Assembly: GCA_945915275.1 (NCBI GenBank)
Contig: CAMEEZ010000009.1
Span: 1-33,034 of the forward strand
Length of the DNA stretch: 33,034 nucleotides
Source of the DNA: an uncultured Mycoplasma sp.
GTDB lineage: Bacteria; Bacillota_I; Bacilli_A; RF39; UBA660
Direction: 5' to 3'
Shown one piece after another: positions 7,597 through 17,365 of this stretch. The number at the start of each line of letters is the position of its first letter. Position 1 is the stretch's first letter. Under the pieces are notes generated by a model. It was not told where the DNA came from. It worked only from the letters and a program-made list of their open reading frames with translations, and did not search any database. The translations under genes were made by a program, and so were the position numbers.

Positions 7597-8604
7597 TCAA
7601 TTTTTAAAAAGCTCTTTAGCTGTACGCATCATTTGTGCCGTATAACCCATTTCATTATCATACCAAGCAACTAATTTTATAAGTTGTTTTCCATTTATTT
7701 CTATTACTTTGGTAGATAAGCCATCGACTAAAGCACCAAATTTTTTGCCAATCACATCGCTTGATACAATTGGATCAAAAGTTATTTTTAAAGATTGATT
7801 TTGATTTTGTTTTATTAATTCATTTATTTCTTCAATACTTGTATTTCTTTTTGGTTCAATAGTTACGTCGATTAAAGATCCATCAGATACAGGAACTCTG
7901 TAAGCAATTCCATCCATCTTATTTAATAAACTTGGTAAAACTTGTCCAATTGCAGATGCCGCTCCTGTCGAAGCAGGAACTATATTTTGTGCACAAGCTC
8001 TTCCACGACGGGCTTTAATTCCTTTTTTATGAGCAATATCTAGTGTTGCTTGATCATTGGTATAAGCGTGTATTGTAGACATAAATCCTTTTTCTATCCC
8101 AATATTATTTTCAATAACATTTAATACAGGAGCTAAGCAATTAGTAGTACAACTAGCCGCAGAAACAATTTGTTCACTACCATCCAAAATATTATCATTT
8201 ACTCCATAAACAATAGTTTTTATATTCCCCTTGGCTGGAGCAGAAATCAAAACTTTTTTAGCACCCGCATCAATATGAGCCATAGCTTTTTCTTCATCTG
8301 TAAATCTACCAGTACATTCTAAAACCAAATCAATCCCTAATTCGCCCCAAGGCAAATTTTTAGGATCAGTTTCACTAAATACTTTTATTTTTTTTTGGTT
8401 ATTTATAACAATTGAATCTTCATTAAAACTAATTTCATCTTCATGAAAAGAACGATGATTAGTATCATATTTTAATAAGTAGGCTAAGTCTTCAGCTTGA
8501 GTTAAATCATTAATTGCAACTACATCAAAATCCGTTGTTGTAATCATTTCTCTAAAAGCTAATCTCCCTATTCTTCCAAAACCATTAATTGCAACTTTTT
8601 TCAT
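7597..8604 (-). CDS. gap: type I glyceraldehyde-3-phosphate dehydrogenase
   Basis: NGFGRIGRLAFR, SAASCTTNCLAPV, HAYTNDQ and WYDNEMGYTAQM. Confidence 0.97.
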   Translation of the reverse strand: MKKVAINGFGRIGRLAFREMITTTDFDVVAINDLTQAEDLAYLLKYDTNHRSFHEDEISFNEDSIVINNQKKIKVFSETDPKNLPWGELGIDLVLECTGRFTDEEKAMAHIDAGAKKVLISAPAKGNIKTIVYGVNDNILDGSEQIVSAASCTTNCLAPVLNVIENNIGIEKGFMSTIHAYTNDQATLDIAHKKGIKARRGRACAQNIVPASTGAASAIGQVLPSLLNKMDGIAYRVPVSDGSLIDVTIEPKRNTSIEEINELIKQNQNQSLKITFDPIVSSDVIGKKFGALVDGLSTKVIEINGKQLIKLVAWYDNEMGYTAQMMRTAKELFKN

Positions 8605-10260
8605 TTATGCTCTTCCTTTCCATAATCCATATCCAATAAATTCTCTCAATATTGATTCGTTACCTATATATTCAGCTGGAATAGCCAAGAAATTATTTAA
8701 AAATTTTATTAATCTTGCCGCTTCCTCATAGTAAGGATTACCAGGCCTTACAGAATATAATAAAGGTTCCACAAAAACTTTTATAACACCAATTTCATAG
8801 GCAAATGCTGTATTAATTATGACATCTGCTTGATGGATAAATGGAAATATATACTTTTCCTCACCATCTCGTACTTTTTGCCAAATTTCAATAGTCTCCC
8901 ATACCTTTAAACCACGAGTTCGATTATCTCTAATTATTCTTCTTAATAGTCTTAAATCAACTGTTGAAATATAATTATGTCTATCTATATTTAGGGGTAT
9001 AAATGGACTTAGATATATTTTATATTTATATGTATCACTTATTGAAGGAGTTAAATCATCATTTAAAGCATGAAGTCCTTCAATTAAAATAATACTATTT
9101 TCTTCTAGTTTAATTGATTTATCAGTATAAATTCTTTTACCAGTTATAAAATCATATGATGGTAATGTTACTTCTTTACCATTTAATAAATCGTTTAAAT
9201 CTTTATTAAATTTCTCTATATCTATAGCAAGTAAACATTCAAAATCATATTTTCCATTTTCATCTTTTGGTGTATTTTCTCTTTCTACAAAATAATCATC
9301 AATAGAAATTCCTATTGGTTTTAAACCTTTAACCTTTAAATATGATGATATTCTTTTCATAGTTGTTGTCTTTCCAGATGATGATGGACCAGATATTAAA
9401 ACTATTTTTTTATCTTTGTTTGATGTTATATCATCTACAACTTCGGCCACTTTTTTTTCAAATAATAGTTCATTAGCTTCAATCAAATCACTTATTTCAC
9501 ATCTACTTACTAGTTCATTTAGATCTGCCAAATATGGAACTTTCATCTTTTGGAGCCAATCTTTACCTTCTAAAAATGAATTAATAATATTTCCATAGTG
9601 AACATATTCGGGAATTTGACCATTTGTTCTTGCGCTAGGAAACAAAAAGATTATGCGATTTTTTCCTAAGTATACAATATCAAATTTATTTATTGATTTA
9701 GTACTATACGGCATCATTGTATAGAAAAAATTTAAATGATTTTTTAATTTATAGATACTAACTACTTCAGCGCTAATATTTTGGACATTTCTCGCTTTTT
9801 CTAATTCATTATTATCATTGTAAAATTCTATCATATCTTTTTTTTCTATATTGAATTTTTCAAAGTGAATATCTTCATCAATTATTTTAGCCATTTCACC
9901 TTTAACTTTTGCTATATCATCATTTGTTAAAATCTTAGGACCAACAACTTCTGCAAGCATACCTTTAGGAACACTGTGTTCATATTCTACTTCCATATTA
10001 GGAAATGTTTCTTTTAAAGCTACCTCAAAAATAAATTTTAAACCAGATTGATACATTTTATAACCAGTCAAATCACAAAAGTCAATAAATTCTACTGAAC
10101 AATCTTTTTTTACTTTATAATTTAAAGATACTAGTGTATTATTAATTTTTGCACCTAATATACTATTTTCCTGTGGAAAATCTTTACTGATTTCATATAA
10201 AGTAGTGTTTTTCTCGTATGTTAAAATACTATCATTGATTTTAATATTAACTGTATCCAT
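8605..10260 (-). CDS. TGS / ThrRS-like N-terminal domain fused to uridine-kinase-like nucleoside kinase
   Basis: N-terminal TGS-like and HSVPKGMLAEV region; C-terminal ISGPSSSGKTTTMKR P-loop, SIDDYFVERENTPKDE and uridine-kinase-like RLLRRIIRDNRTRG. Confidence 0.88.
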   Translation of the reverse strand: MDTVNIKINDSILTYEKNTTLYEISKDFPQENSILGAKINNTLVSLNYKVKKDCSVEFIDFCDLTGYKMYQSGLKFIFEVALKETFPNMEVEYEHSVPKGMLAEVVGPKILTNDDIAKVKGEMAKIIDEDIHFEKFNIEKKDMIEFYNDNNELEKARNVQNISAEVVSIYKLKNHLNFFYTMMPYSTKSINKFDIVYLGKNRIIFLFPSARTNGQIPEYVHYGNIINSFLEGKDWLQKMKVPYLADLNELVSRCEISDLIEANELLFEKKVAEVVDDITSNKDKKIVLISGPSSSGKTTTMKRISSYLKVKGLKPIGISIDDYFVERENTPKDENGKYDFECLLAIDIEKFNKDLNDLLNGKEVTLPSYDFITGKRIYTDKSIKLEENSIILIEGLHALNDDLTPSISDTYKYKIYLSPFIPLNIDRHNYISTVDLRLLRRIIRDNRTRGLKVWETIEIWQKVRDGEEKYIFPFIHQADVIINTAFAYEIGVIKVFVEPLLYSVRPGNPYYEEAARLIKFLNNFLAIPAEYIGNESILREFIGYGLWKGRA

Positions 10261-10368
10261 AATCTAGACTCCCTTATTCTTGTTTAGTATATCATAAATT
10301 GTAAAATTATTATACTATTTTTGAATAAAACGATTGTTTTTTTTATATTATAATTATAGGTGAACAAA

Positions 10369-10938
10369 ATGAACATTATTCCAACAGTAATAGAAAAAAA
10401 TGATAATCATGAATATGCATATGATTTATATTCTAGGCTTTTGAAAGATAGAATTATCTTTTGCACGGGTGAAATAGATGATGCTGTATCTAATATTATC
10501 GTAAGCCAATTATTGTATCTTGATAGTATTAATCATAATGACATAAGTTTATATATTAATAGTCCAGGTGGTTCTGTAACAAGTGGGATGGCTATATATG
10601 ATACAATGAATTTTGTAAAAAGTGATGTTAAAACAATCTGTATCGGCATGGCTGCCAGTATGGCCGCAGTTTTACTTGCTAGCGGAAAAAAAGATAAAAG
10701 ATATGCTCTTCCTAATTCTGAAATAATGATTCATCAACCATTGGGTGGCGTTCAAGGTCAAGCCACTGATATTAAAATAGCTGCCGAAAGAATAATTAAG
10801 TTAAAGAAAAAAATAAATAAAATTTTAGCAGAAAAAACTGGAAAATCTTTAAAAAAAATAATCAGTGATACTGAACGCGATAACTACATGAACGCTCTTG
10901 AAGCAAAAAAATATGGCTTAATAGACGAAGTTATTTAG
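10369..10938 (+). CDS. clpP: ATP-dependent Clp protease proteolytic subunit
   Basis: [43 protein letters not shown] and TERDNYM. Track start 10360 is a GTG inside the AGGTGA RBS; ATG at 10369 is preferred. Confidence 0.95.
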   Translation: MNIIPTVIEKNDNHEYAYDLYSRLLKDRIIFCTGEIDDAVSNIIVSQLLYLDSINHNDISLYINSPGGSVTSGMAIYDTMNFVKSDVKTICIGMAASMAAVLLASGKKDKRYALPNSEIMIHQPLGGVQGQATDIKIAAERIIKLKKKINKILAEKTGKSLKKIISDTERDNYMNALEAKKYGLIDEVI

Positions 10939-10948
10939 CCATATTTTT
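10907..10948. terminator. Bidirectional hairpin shared by clpP (+) and whiA (-)
   Basis: Perfect 12-bp stem AAAAATATGGCT (10907-10918) / AGCCATATTTTT (10937-10948), with T-runs on both strands; both stop codons lie inside. Confidence 0.75.
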
Positions 10949-11848
10949 ATTTTTGTGTTTTTCAACAAGAGACTTAATTTTTATAAACTGATGATTTATG
11001 CCTGATTTACCAATTTTATAATCTGTTTCTAAACTAATAATCTCTGATAATTCTTGAAAAGATACATCAGGATATTTTTCACGATAACTTATTATTATTT
11101 GAACTTTTTCATCTAATAAATCTATTAAATCATTATCTTTTAAATATTTGATTTGTTCTAATTGTTTTAATGCCGCTGAATATGATTTTTCTTGATTAGC
11201 AATTTCACAATTATTAAGGCGATTAACCATATTTTTATGATCACGATATATCCTTACATCTTCAAAATCAAACATGCAATTTGTTGCTTTGAAAAGCTTT
11301 AATACATCACTTATTTCTTCGGCTTGTTTTAAATAAACCATATATGAATTATTTCTTTTAATCTTTTTAGGTGTCAAATTAAACTCTTTCATAAATGTTA
11401 AGGCATAATTTGCTTCCTTTTCTTCTTTAAAAACTAGTTCCAAATGATATCCAGAAGTTTTAGGATTATTAATGCTACCACATGCCAAAAACATTCCTCT
11501 AAAAAATGCTGCTTTTTCTTCAATACCATCTAATTTATTTAAATAATTTTCCTTTAAAAACAAAGAATCAATTATAAATTCAACTTTCTCTTTAATTTCT
11601 AAAATATATAACGTTTTTACTCTAAACCTTTTTTGAGTTCTTATTAAAATCTTAGTGTTTATTTTAAATATCTCTTTTATACTACGATAAATTCTACGAG
11701 CGACGGAGGCATTTTCTAAAGTAATAGTTATTTCTGCTTTCGAAATTACTCCATCATATCTAATAATCGCCGCCAGTTCATTAAAAGCTTCAATATAATT
11801 TAAATCTAGTTTTGTTACTTCATCTTTGACTTGTGTAGTAAATGTCAT
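10931..11848 (-). CDS. whiA: DNA-binding protein WhiA
   Basis: [35 protein letters not shown] and a C-terminal HTH ([12 protein letters not shown]); overall WhiA layout. Confidence 0.93.
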   Translation of the reverse strand: MTFTTQVKDEVTKLDLNYIEAFNELAAIIRYDGVISKAEITITLENASVARRIYRSIKEIFKINTKILIRTQKRFRVKTLYILEIKEKVEFIIDSLFLKENYLNKLDGIEEKAAFFRGMFLACGSINNPKTSGYHLELVFKEEKEANYALTFMKEFNLTPKKIKRNNSYMVYLKQAEEISDVLKLFKATNCMFDFEDVRIYRDHKNMVNRLNNCEIANQEKSYSAALKQLEQIKYLKDNDLIDLLDEKVQIIISYREKYPDVSFQELSEIISLETDYKIGKSGINHQFIKIKSLVEKHKNKNMAK

Positions 11849-11894
11849 AATTAGTCACCTCAACAATTATATCATATTATTTTATTAAAATAAA

Positions 11895-11918
11895 AAGACA
11901 ATAACTATTATTGTCTTT
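11895..11918 (-). terminator. Terminator downstream of the M23 peptidase
   Basis: Minus AAAGACAATA-ATAG-TTATTGTCTTT followed by TTATTTT. Confidence 0.7.
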
Positions 11919-11919
11919 G

Positions 11920-13128
11920 TTATCTTGTATAAAAAGCATACCCTTTTTTTACCAATCCTGGTGGTTGAATACTTTTTGCAACAAACGTATTATACGACGA
12001 GTAACTACCTGTTCCTCCGCCTAAATAAAATCCGTTGGAAATCCCAAAATGTAGATGTGCTCCCGTTGAACATTTATCCCATGCTCTTGTTCCTGAGCCA
12101 CCACCAACTTTTCCTATAACTGTTGATGTAGTCACTTTATCTCCGACTTTAACATTATAACTTAATAGATGCGCATAATAATGTGTGTATGGTTTTCCAT
12201 TTACATACGAATGTATATAGACAATGTTTCCTCCACAACTTGATTTTTTTGTTATTGCTGCAACTGTTCCACTAGCAGCAGCATAAACATTAGTTCCTTC
12301 TTTATTACCACCAATATCTACACCGTGATGAAATTTCCTAACACCTGTTATTGGGCTTATTCTATATCCCCAAGGAGATGTAATAATACCACTATTTAAA
12401 GGTTTTAACCATCCTGTATTATTGCTAATTGCAACACATTCTTTTAAAAGTTGATCTTCTTTACATCCCATATCTACATATGATTGAATAATATTTTTTT
12501 GATTTTTTATTTGGTCATTTATATCATCTGCAAATTCTGTTAGTTTAGTTAAATCAACACCTAAACTTTCTATTGTTTGTTCATAATTAACTATTTTTAT
12601 TTTTAAATCTTCTTCTTTTGCTTTTAAATCTTCTTTTAGCTGTTCATTATATGCTATTAATTCTTCTAATTCTTCTAATTTTTCTTGATTATATTCTGTT
12701 ATTTGTTCTACCGCAGATATTCTCATAATCATATCAGTTAAACTACTAGCTCCAGATATATATTCAACATACGCGCTACTACCTTGCATTATTTGAGTAT
12801 ATCTAATAAGCTCTTCTGTTTCTTTTTTTGTTGTTTCTATTTCTTCATTTGATATTTTAATTTCTTCATTCGCTGCAACTATATCTTTTTCAGCTTGTTC
12901 AATTTCTTTGTTGGCTTTATATACAGAATTTCTGTTTGCTTGAATTTGTGCTTGAGTTTGTTTTTTAGAATTATCTGTATTATATTTTTCTTGTTCTAAT
13001 TTTTTTAATTGTTGTCTTAATTCCGCAAGCGTTTCTGCTTCTTTAGCATAAACATCCACTGGTTTTAAAAAATAAGGTATAAGTAGAACTATTACTAATA
13101 AAATTCTTATAGCTTTATATTTCATCAT
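11920..13128 (-). CDS. secreted coiled-coil M23 (LytM) peptidoglycan endopeptidase, EnvC-like partner of FtsEX
   Basis: Signal peptide; long coiled coil; FHHGVDIGG, HYYAHL and GAHLHFGI M23 motifs; overlaps ftsX by 4 nt. Confidence 0.92.
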   Translation of the reverse strand: MMKYKAIRILLVIVLLIPYFLKPVDVYAKEAETLAELRQQLKKLEQEKYNTDNSKKQTQAQIQANRNSVYKANKEIEQAEKDIVAANEEIKISNEEIETTKKETEELIRYTQIMQGSSAYVEYISGASSLTDMIMRISAVEQITEYNQEKLEELEELIAYNEQLKEDLKAKEEDLKIKIVNYEQTIESLGVDLTKLTEFADDINDQIKNQKNIIQSYVDMGCKEDQLLKECVAISNNTGWLKPLNSGIITSPWGYRISPITGVRKFHHGVDIGGNKEGTNVYAAASGTVAAITKKSSCGGNIVYIHSYVNGKPYTHYYAHLLSYNVKVGDKVTTSTVIGKVGGGSGTRAWDKCSTGAHLHFGISNGFYLGGGTGSYSSYNTFVAKSIQPPGLVKKGYAFYTR

Positions 13129-14018
13129 ATTTTTAAATACTTCCTTACTGCTCTAAAACTAGCAAACATACCAACTAAGGATCCTAAAACCAGCAATATT
13201 ATTGCAATCCAAATTATAAAATTGAATGGTTCTACTAGGGTTAACATCTCTGAAAAAATATAACCATTTGTTTTTTCAAATAAAATTATATATCCATATA
13301 TACTCAATATTATAGGAATTAAAGATCCTACAATTCCAATAATCAATCCTTCAAATAAGAAAGGCAATTTGATTGAAATGTTACTTGTTCCAACCAATCT
13401 CATTATTTCAATTTCACTTTTACGAGAGAAAATAGTTAATTTAATTGTATTACTAATCAAAAAGGCTGTTACTAAAACTAAGGCAATAACTATTCCATAT
13501 GTGATTTTTTCAATTATATCAAACATAGACACCACTGTTTCAGCCATTCCTTCACCATATTTAGCAGTGTTTACATCTGGAATTTTTTCAATCGCTTCAC
13601 TAGTTTGTTTTAATTTGGTAACATCCGTTACTCTTACTACATATGAATCGAGCAAAGGATTTTCTTCTAAATATTGAAGCGTTGTTTCTAACGTTTTAGA
13701 AGTGGCTTCCATTTCTAGTTTCCATTCATCTTTACTTTTGTACTCTGCTTCTAAAACATTTGGCAAAGCAGATATCTCATTATTTATCTGGGCAACTCTT
13801 TCACTAGTCGTTTCTCTATCTAGATAAACTACAATAGTTAATTCATTTTCTAATTTTTCTGTGTTCTTATTTACATTATATGAAAGTATTAAAGCTACAG
13901 ATACTAATATTAATGTAATCGTTGTACAAGCAATTGAGGCAACACTTAAACTAAAATTACGAAATACGCTTTTAAAAGAATCTCTAATACTTTTTACAAG
14001 AATCCTAAATGCTTTCAT
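13125..14018 (-). CDS. ftsX: cell division protein FtsX
   Basis: Four TM segments, large extracellular loop, EIEIMRLVGTSN; directly downstream of ftsE. Confidence 0.95.
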   Translation of the reverse strand: MKAFRILVKSIRDSFKSVFRNFSLSVASIACTTITLILVSVALILSYNVNKNTEKLENELTIVVYLDRETTSERVAQINNEISALPNVLEAEYKSKDEWKLEMEATSKTLETTLQYLEENPLLDSYVVRVTDVTKLKQTSEAIEKIPDVNTAKYGEGMAETVVSMFDIIEKITYGIVIALVLVTAFLISNTIKLTIFSRKSEIEIMRLVGTSNISIKLPFLFEGLIIGIVGSLIPIILSIYGYIILFEKTNGYIFSEMLTLVEPFNFIIWIAIILLVLGSLVGMFASFRAVRKYLKI

Positions 14019-14706
14019 GTGCTTTATAACTTCCTTTCATATAGTCTCCAGTTAAAACTCCTTGTTCCAATAAAAGGACTCTTTTTTTCATTCTATTAAC
14101 TATTTCTTTACTATGAGTTGCCATGATAATTGTAGTGCCTAAATCTTTATTAATCTTATCTAAGACTTTCATAATTTCCTTAGATGTTTCTGGATCCAAA
14201 TTACCAGTAGGTTCATCACAAATCAACAATTTCGGATCATTCACTATTGCTCTTGCAATACAAACCCTTTGTTGCTCGCCCCCTGAAAGTTGATTAGGAA
14301 AACTTCTGATTTTTTCTTTTAGACCGACATGCTCTAAAGCTTCAATAACCTTAGGTCGAATTTCGCTTTTCTTCATTCCCATAGATTCTAAAGCAAAAGC
14401 AACATTTTCATATACGGTTAATTTAGGCAAAAGTTTAAAGTCCTGAAATACAATTCCCAGTTTCCTTCTTAATTTATATACTTTACCATTTCTTAATTTT
14501 GCAACATTTACTCCCCCGACCATTACAATACCTTTAGTTGGTTTTTCTTCACGATAAAGCATTTTTATAAACGTGGATTTTCCAGAGCCTGAAGCTCCAA
14601 TTACAAAGACAAACTCCCCTTTGGCAATTTCTACACTTAAATCCGCTACTGCTGTAACACCATTTTTATATACTTTATAACAATTTTTTACTGAAATAAA
14701 CTTCAT
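14005..14706 (-). CDS. ftsE: cell division ATP-binding protein FtsE
   Basis: GASGSGKSTFIKMLYREE, FQDFKLLP, LSGGEQQRVCIARAI and LLICDEPTGNLDP. Confidence 0.97.
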   Translation of the reverse strand: MKFISVKNCYKVYKNGVTAVADLSVEIAKGEFVFVIGASGSGKSTFIKMLYREEKPTKGIVMVGGVNVAKLRNGKVYKLRRKLGIVFQDFKLLPKLTVYENVAFALESMGMKKSEIRPKVIEALEHVGLKEKIRSFPNQLSGGEQQRVCIARAIVNDPKLLICDEPTGNLDPETSKEIMKVLDKINKDLGTTIIMATHSKEIVNRMKKRVLLLEQGVLTGDYMKGSYKAHESI

Positions 14707-14729
14707 TTATACCACCTTACTCCTATGAA

Positions 14730-15587
14730 TTATAAAAAAGGTAAACTTTTTTTCTTAACTCCGCCATTAACGTCATAACAATCATTTACTACGATAAAAG
14801 CATGAGGATCAACATCTAATACTAATTCTTTTAATAAAAAATAATCTTTTGTAGGTAATACACACATTATCATTTCACTTTTAGTATGAGAATAGCCTCC
14901 TACAGTAGGCAAAACTGTATAACCTGTTTTTATCTGGTCTAGAATAATACTTTTAACTTTTTTTGTTTCTCTAGTATATATAAAGAAAATTTTACTTTCT
15001 GAAACACCTATTACTAACTTATTAGTTAAAGTTGAGCCAATATATAAAATCGTTAAAGCATAAACAACTCTACTAAATCCAAAAGCAAATCCACCAAGAG
15101 CTATAACAATGAAGTTAGCATAAAACAGCGCTTTTCCTTGAGGAATCTTCAAATATTTTGTTATTAATCCCGCAATTACATCAAATCCTCCAGTTGTATA
15201 TCCCGTTCTAAATATAACTCCATTAGAAAACCCATAAAATAAGGAGGCTATAATCACAGTTACTAAAAACTCATCAAAAGTAAAATAAGGAAGTAATAAA
15301 TATGCAAGAGGTCTTGATAAACTAACAAAAATTGGATACATAATTGAACCTATTATTGTATTTTTAGTTTTTTCTTTTCCCAAAAATATAAAACTTATTA
15401 TCAATAGAATAAATGTTGAACAATATATAAATATTGTTGGCTCTATATATTTTTTTAATAAAATTGATAAACCTGTTGTTCCCCCAATAACCAAATTATT
15501 TGGCAAAAAAAACAAGTTATATGTTAGTGCTAGCATAAACACACCGATAACAAAAGTAAACTCTTTAAATATTTCTCTTTTGTTCAT
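14730..15587 (-). CDS. YitT family membrane protein (DUF2179 C-terminal domain)
   Basis: LPNNLVIGGTTGLSILL, GYTTGGFDVIAGL, C-terminal GGYSHTKSEMIMCVLP. Start moved to MNKREIF (15587); the track extension overlaps gerQ. Confidence 0.92.
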   Translation of the reverse strand: MNKREIFKEFTFVIGVFMLALTYNLFFLPNNLVIGGTTGLSILLKKYIEPTIFIYCSTFILLIISFIFLGKEKTKNTIIGSIMYPIFVSLSRPLAYLLLPYFTFDEFLVTVIIASLFYGFSNGVIFRTGYTTGGFDVIAGLITKYLKIPQGKALFYANFIVIALGGFAFGFSRVVYALTILYIGSTLTNKLVIGVSESKIFFIYTRETKKVKSIILDQIKTGYTVLPTVGGYSHTKSEMIMCVLPTKDYFLLKELVLDVDPHAFIVVNDCYDVNGGVKKKSLPFL

Positions 15588-15683
15588 TTTTATTTCTCCT
15601 TCTATTCTTTTATAATTATACCTAAAAAAATAATAATAAGCAAATTTATTTAGCATATATTTTAAAGGAAAGGGGATAAAAAG

Positions 15684-16034
15684 ATGAATGGAAGTTTTTA
15701 CCAGAACCCTACATTTCCTAATCAAGATGAAGCAATTACTCCTCCAGGAAATGTAAGTTTCATGGAAACAATGCCAATGGAACAAAGTTATATTGAAAAC
15801 ATCTTAAGATTAAATAAAGGAAAAAAAGTAAAAGCATATGTTTCTTATCCGGATTCTGTAGCTTGGAAAGATAAGATCTATGACGGAATTATTGAAGAAG
15901 CCGGAAGAGATCATTTAATAATTAGTGACCCTAAAACAGGAATATGGTATATGATAAGAATGATCTACTTAAATTATGTTGAATTCGAAGAAAGAATTAA
16001 CTATAGTCATTCATATTCAGAGAAAACATTTTAG
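15684..16034 (+). CDS. gerQ: spore coat protein GerQ
   Basis: Core EQSYIENILRLNKGKKVKAYVSYPDS..W.DKIYDGIIEEAGRDHLIISDPKTGIWYMIRMIYLNYVEFEE. Confidence 0.92.
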   Translation: MNGSFYQNPTFPNQDEAITPPGNVSFMETMPMEQSYIENILRLNKGKKVKAYVSYPDSVAWKDKIYDGIIEEAGRDHLIISDPKTGIWYMIRMIYLNYVEFEERINYSHSYSEKTF

Positions 16035-16053
16035 CACTACAAAGTGCTTTTTT
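16033..16053 (+). terminator. Terminator of gerQ
   Basis: AGCACT-ACAA-AGTGCT then TTTTT; overlaps the stop codon. Confidence 0.75.
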
Positions 16054-16104
16054 CATTTACTCATATTTATTCTCATGATATAATTTTTTAGAGAGTAGGG
16101 TCAT

Positions 16105-17346
16105 ATGATGAAAAAGGTTTTATTGGCGATAATTTCTATTTTTATTATTGCATTATTTAGTATAGGAATCTTGTATATAAATAATAGAAATGATGAAAAC
16201 ACTAATTCAGTAACTAAAAAACAAGAAAAAAAAGAATTTGGAAAATATGTTAAAACTATTAAAGATGCCACATTATATAAAAAAGAAGGAAAAAATTATA
16301 AAAGTTTTGGAATAATCGGGAAAAATAATGAGTTAGAACTAAATGAAAAAACATCGGATAGAGAATATCTTAATATAATAAATTCTGACTATTATATCTC
16401 TTATAAAGCTATTGAAAGCATTGAAGCACTATCCGAAACTAATAATAGGTTTAAGCAATATATCCCTTTTAATGAAAATATTATTACTGATAGTCAAACA
16501 ACTTTTACAGATGAAAATGGTCTATTTATTACATATAATAAATCTTTTGACTTACCAATTATAATTAAAGAAGATAATAGCTATGGTGTAGAATTAAATA
16601 ACAAATTATATTATGTTAATAAAGACAATGTAAAAGAAATAAGAGAAAATATCAATTCTACAGAAAAGAAAAAAGATAAAATCATCACTTTAACTTATCA
16701 TTTCTTATATGATCCAGAAACAGATAATTGTAATCAAAGTATTTGTCAATCACTAGAACAGTTTGAAAGTCATTTAAAATATATTAAAGAAAATAATTAT
16801 TTAACCTTACAACTTTCTGAATTAGAAATGTTCTTAGATAAAAAAATAAATTTACCTTATAATAGTTTAGTAATAACAATTGATGATGGAACAATGTTTA
16901 ATCTAAAAGCTATTGATTTATTAGAAAAATATGAACAATATGCAACATTATTCGTTATTACGGGTTGGGTAGAAAATTTAGAAAAATTCTCATCTGCATA
17001 TTTGGCTTTAGAAAGTCATACCGATTTAATGCACAATCAATATGAATGTAAAGGAATGGGACTTCAAGGCGGAGGTATTCTTTGTAAAGATGAAGAATAT
17101 GTTCTAAATGATTTAAAGACTAGTCAAGAGAAAGTTGGAGGAAGTAAATACTTTGCCTATCCTTTCTTTGATCATAACGAAAGAGCTATAGAATTACTAA
17201 AAAAAGCCGGATTTAATATGGCATTTGTTGGCCAGTATAATACCAATGGTTTTTCTACACCGGGAAAAACTGATAAATATAAAGTGCCGAGAAAAACTAT
17301 ATTTAATTCAACAAGTATGGCTCAATTTAAAGAATTGTTAAAATAA
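16105..17346 (+). CDS. membrane-anchored polysaccharide deacetylase
   Basis: N-terminal TM; LTYHFLYDP, LVITIDDGT, LESHTDLMH, KYFAYPFFDHNERAIELLKKAGF. Confidence 0.9.
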   Translation: MMKKVLLAIISIFIIALFSIGILYINNRNDENTNSVTKKQEKKEFGKYVKTIKDATLYKKEGKNYKSFGIIGKNNELELNEKTSDREYLNIINSDYYISYKAIESIEALSETNNRFKQYIPFNENIITDSQTTFTDENGLFITYNKSFDLPIIIKEDNSYGVELNNKLYYVNKDNVKEIRENINSTEKKKDKIITLTYHFLYDPETDNCNQSICQSLEQFESHLKYIKENNYLTLQLSELEMFLDKKINLPYNSLVITIDDGTMFNLKAIDLLEKYEQYATLFVITGWVENLEKFSSAYLALESHTDLMHNQYECKGMGLQGGGILCKDEEYVLNDLKTSQEKVGGSKYFAYPFFDHNERAIELLKKAGFNMAFVGQYNTNGFSTPGKTDKYKVPRKTIFNSTSMAQFKELLK

Positions 17347-17365
17347 AAATTAAGGAGTAAAGAGT

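Noticed and set aside
12590-12860. Repeated ttcttctaa-like motifs resembling a tandem repeat
   Set aside because: Encodes the Glu-rich coiled coil of the M23 peptidase; not exact repeats.
13369-14055. Plus-strand ORFs 13369..13677 and 13861..14055
   Set aside because: Antisense to ftsX; hydrophobic translations simply reflect complementarity to TM codons.
15588-15785. 66-aa N-terminal extension of the YitT ORF
   Set aside because: Overlaps gerQ on the opposite strand and its RBS region; MNKREIF at 15587 has a proper RBS (AGGAGAAATAAAAATG).
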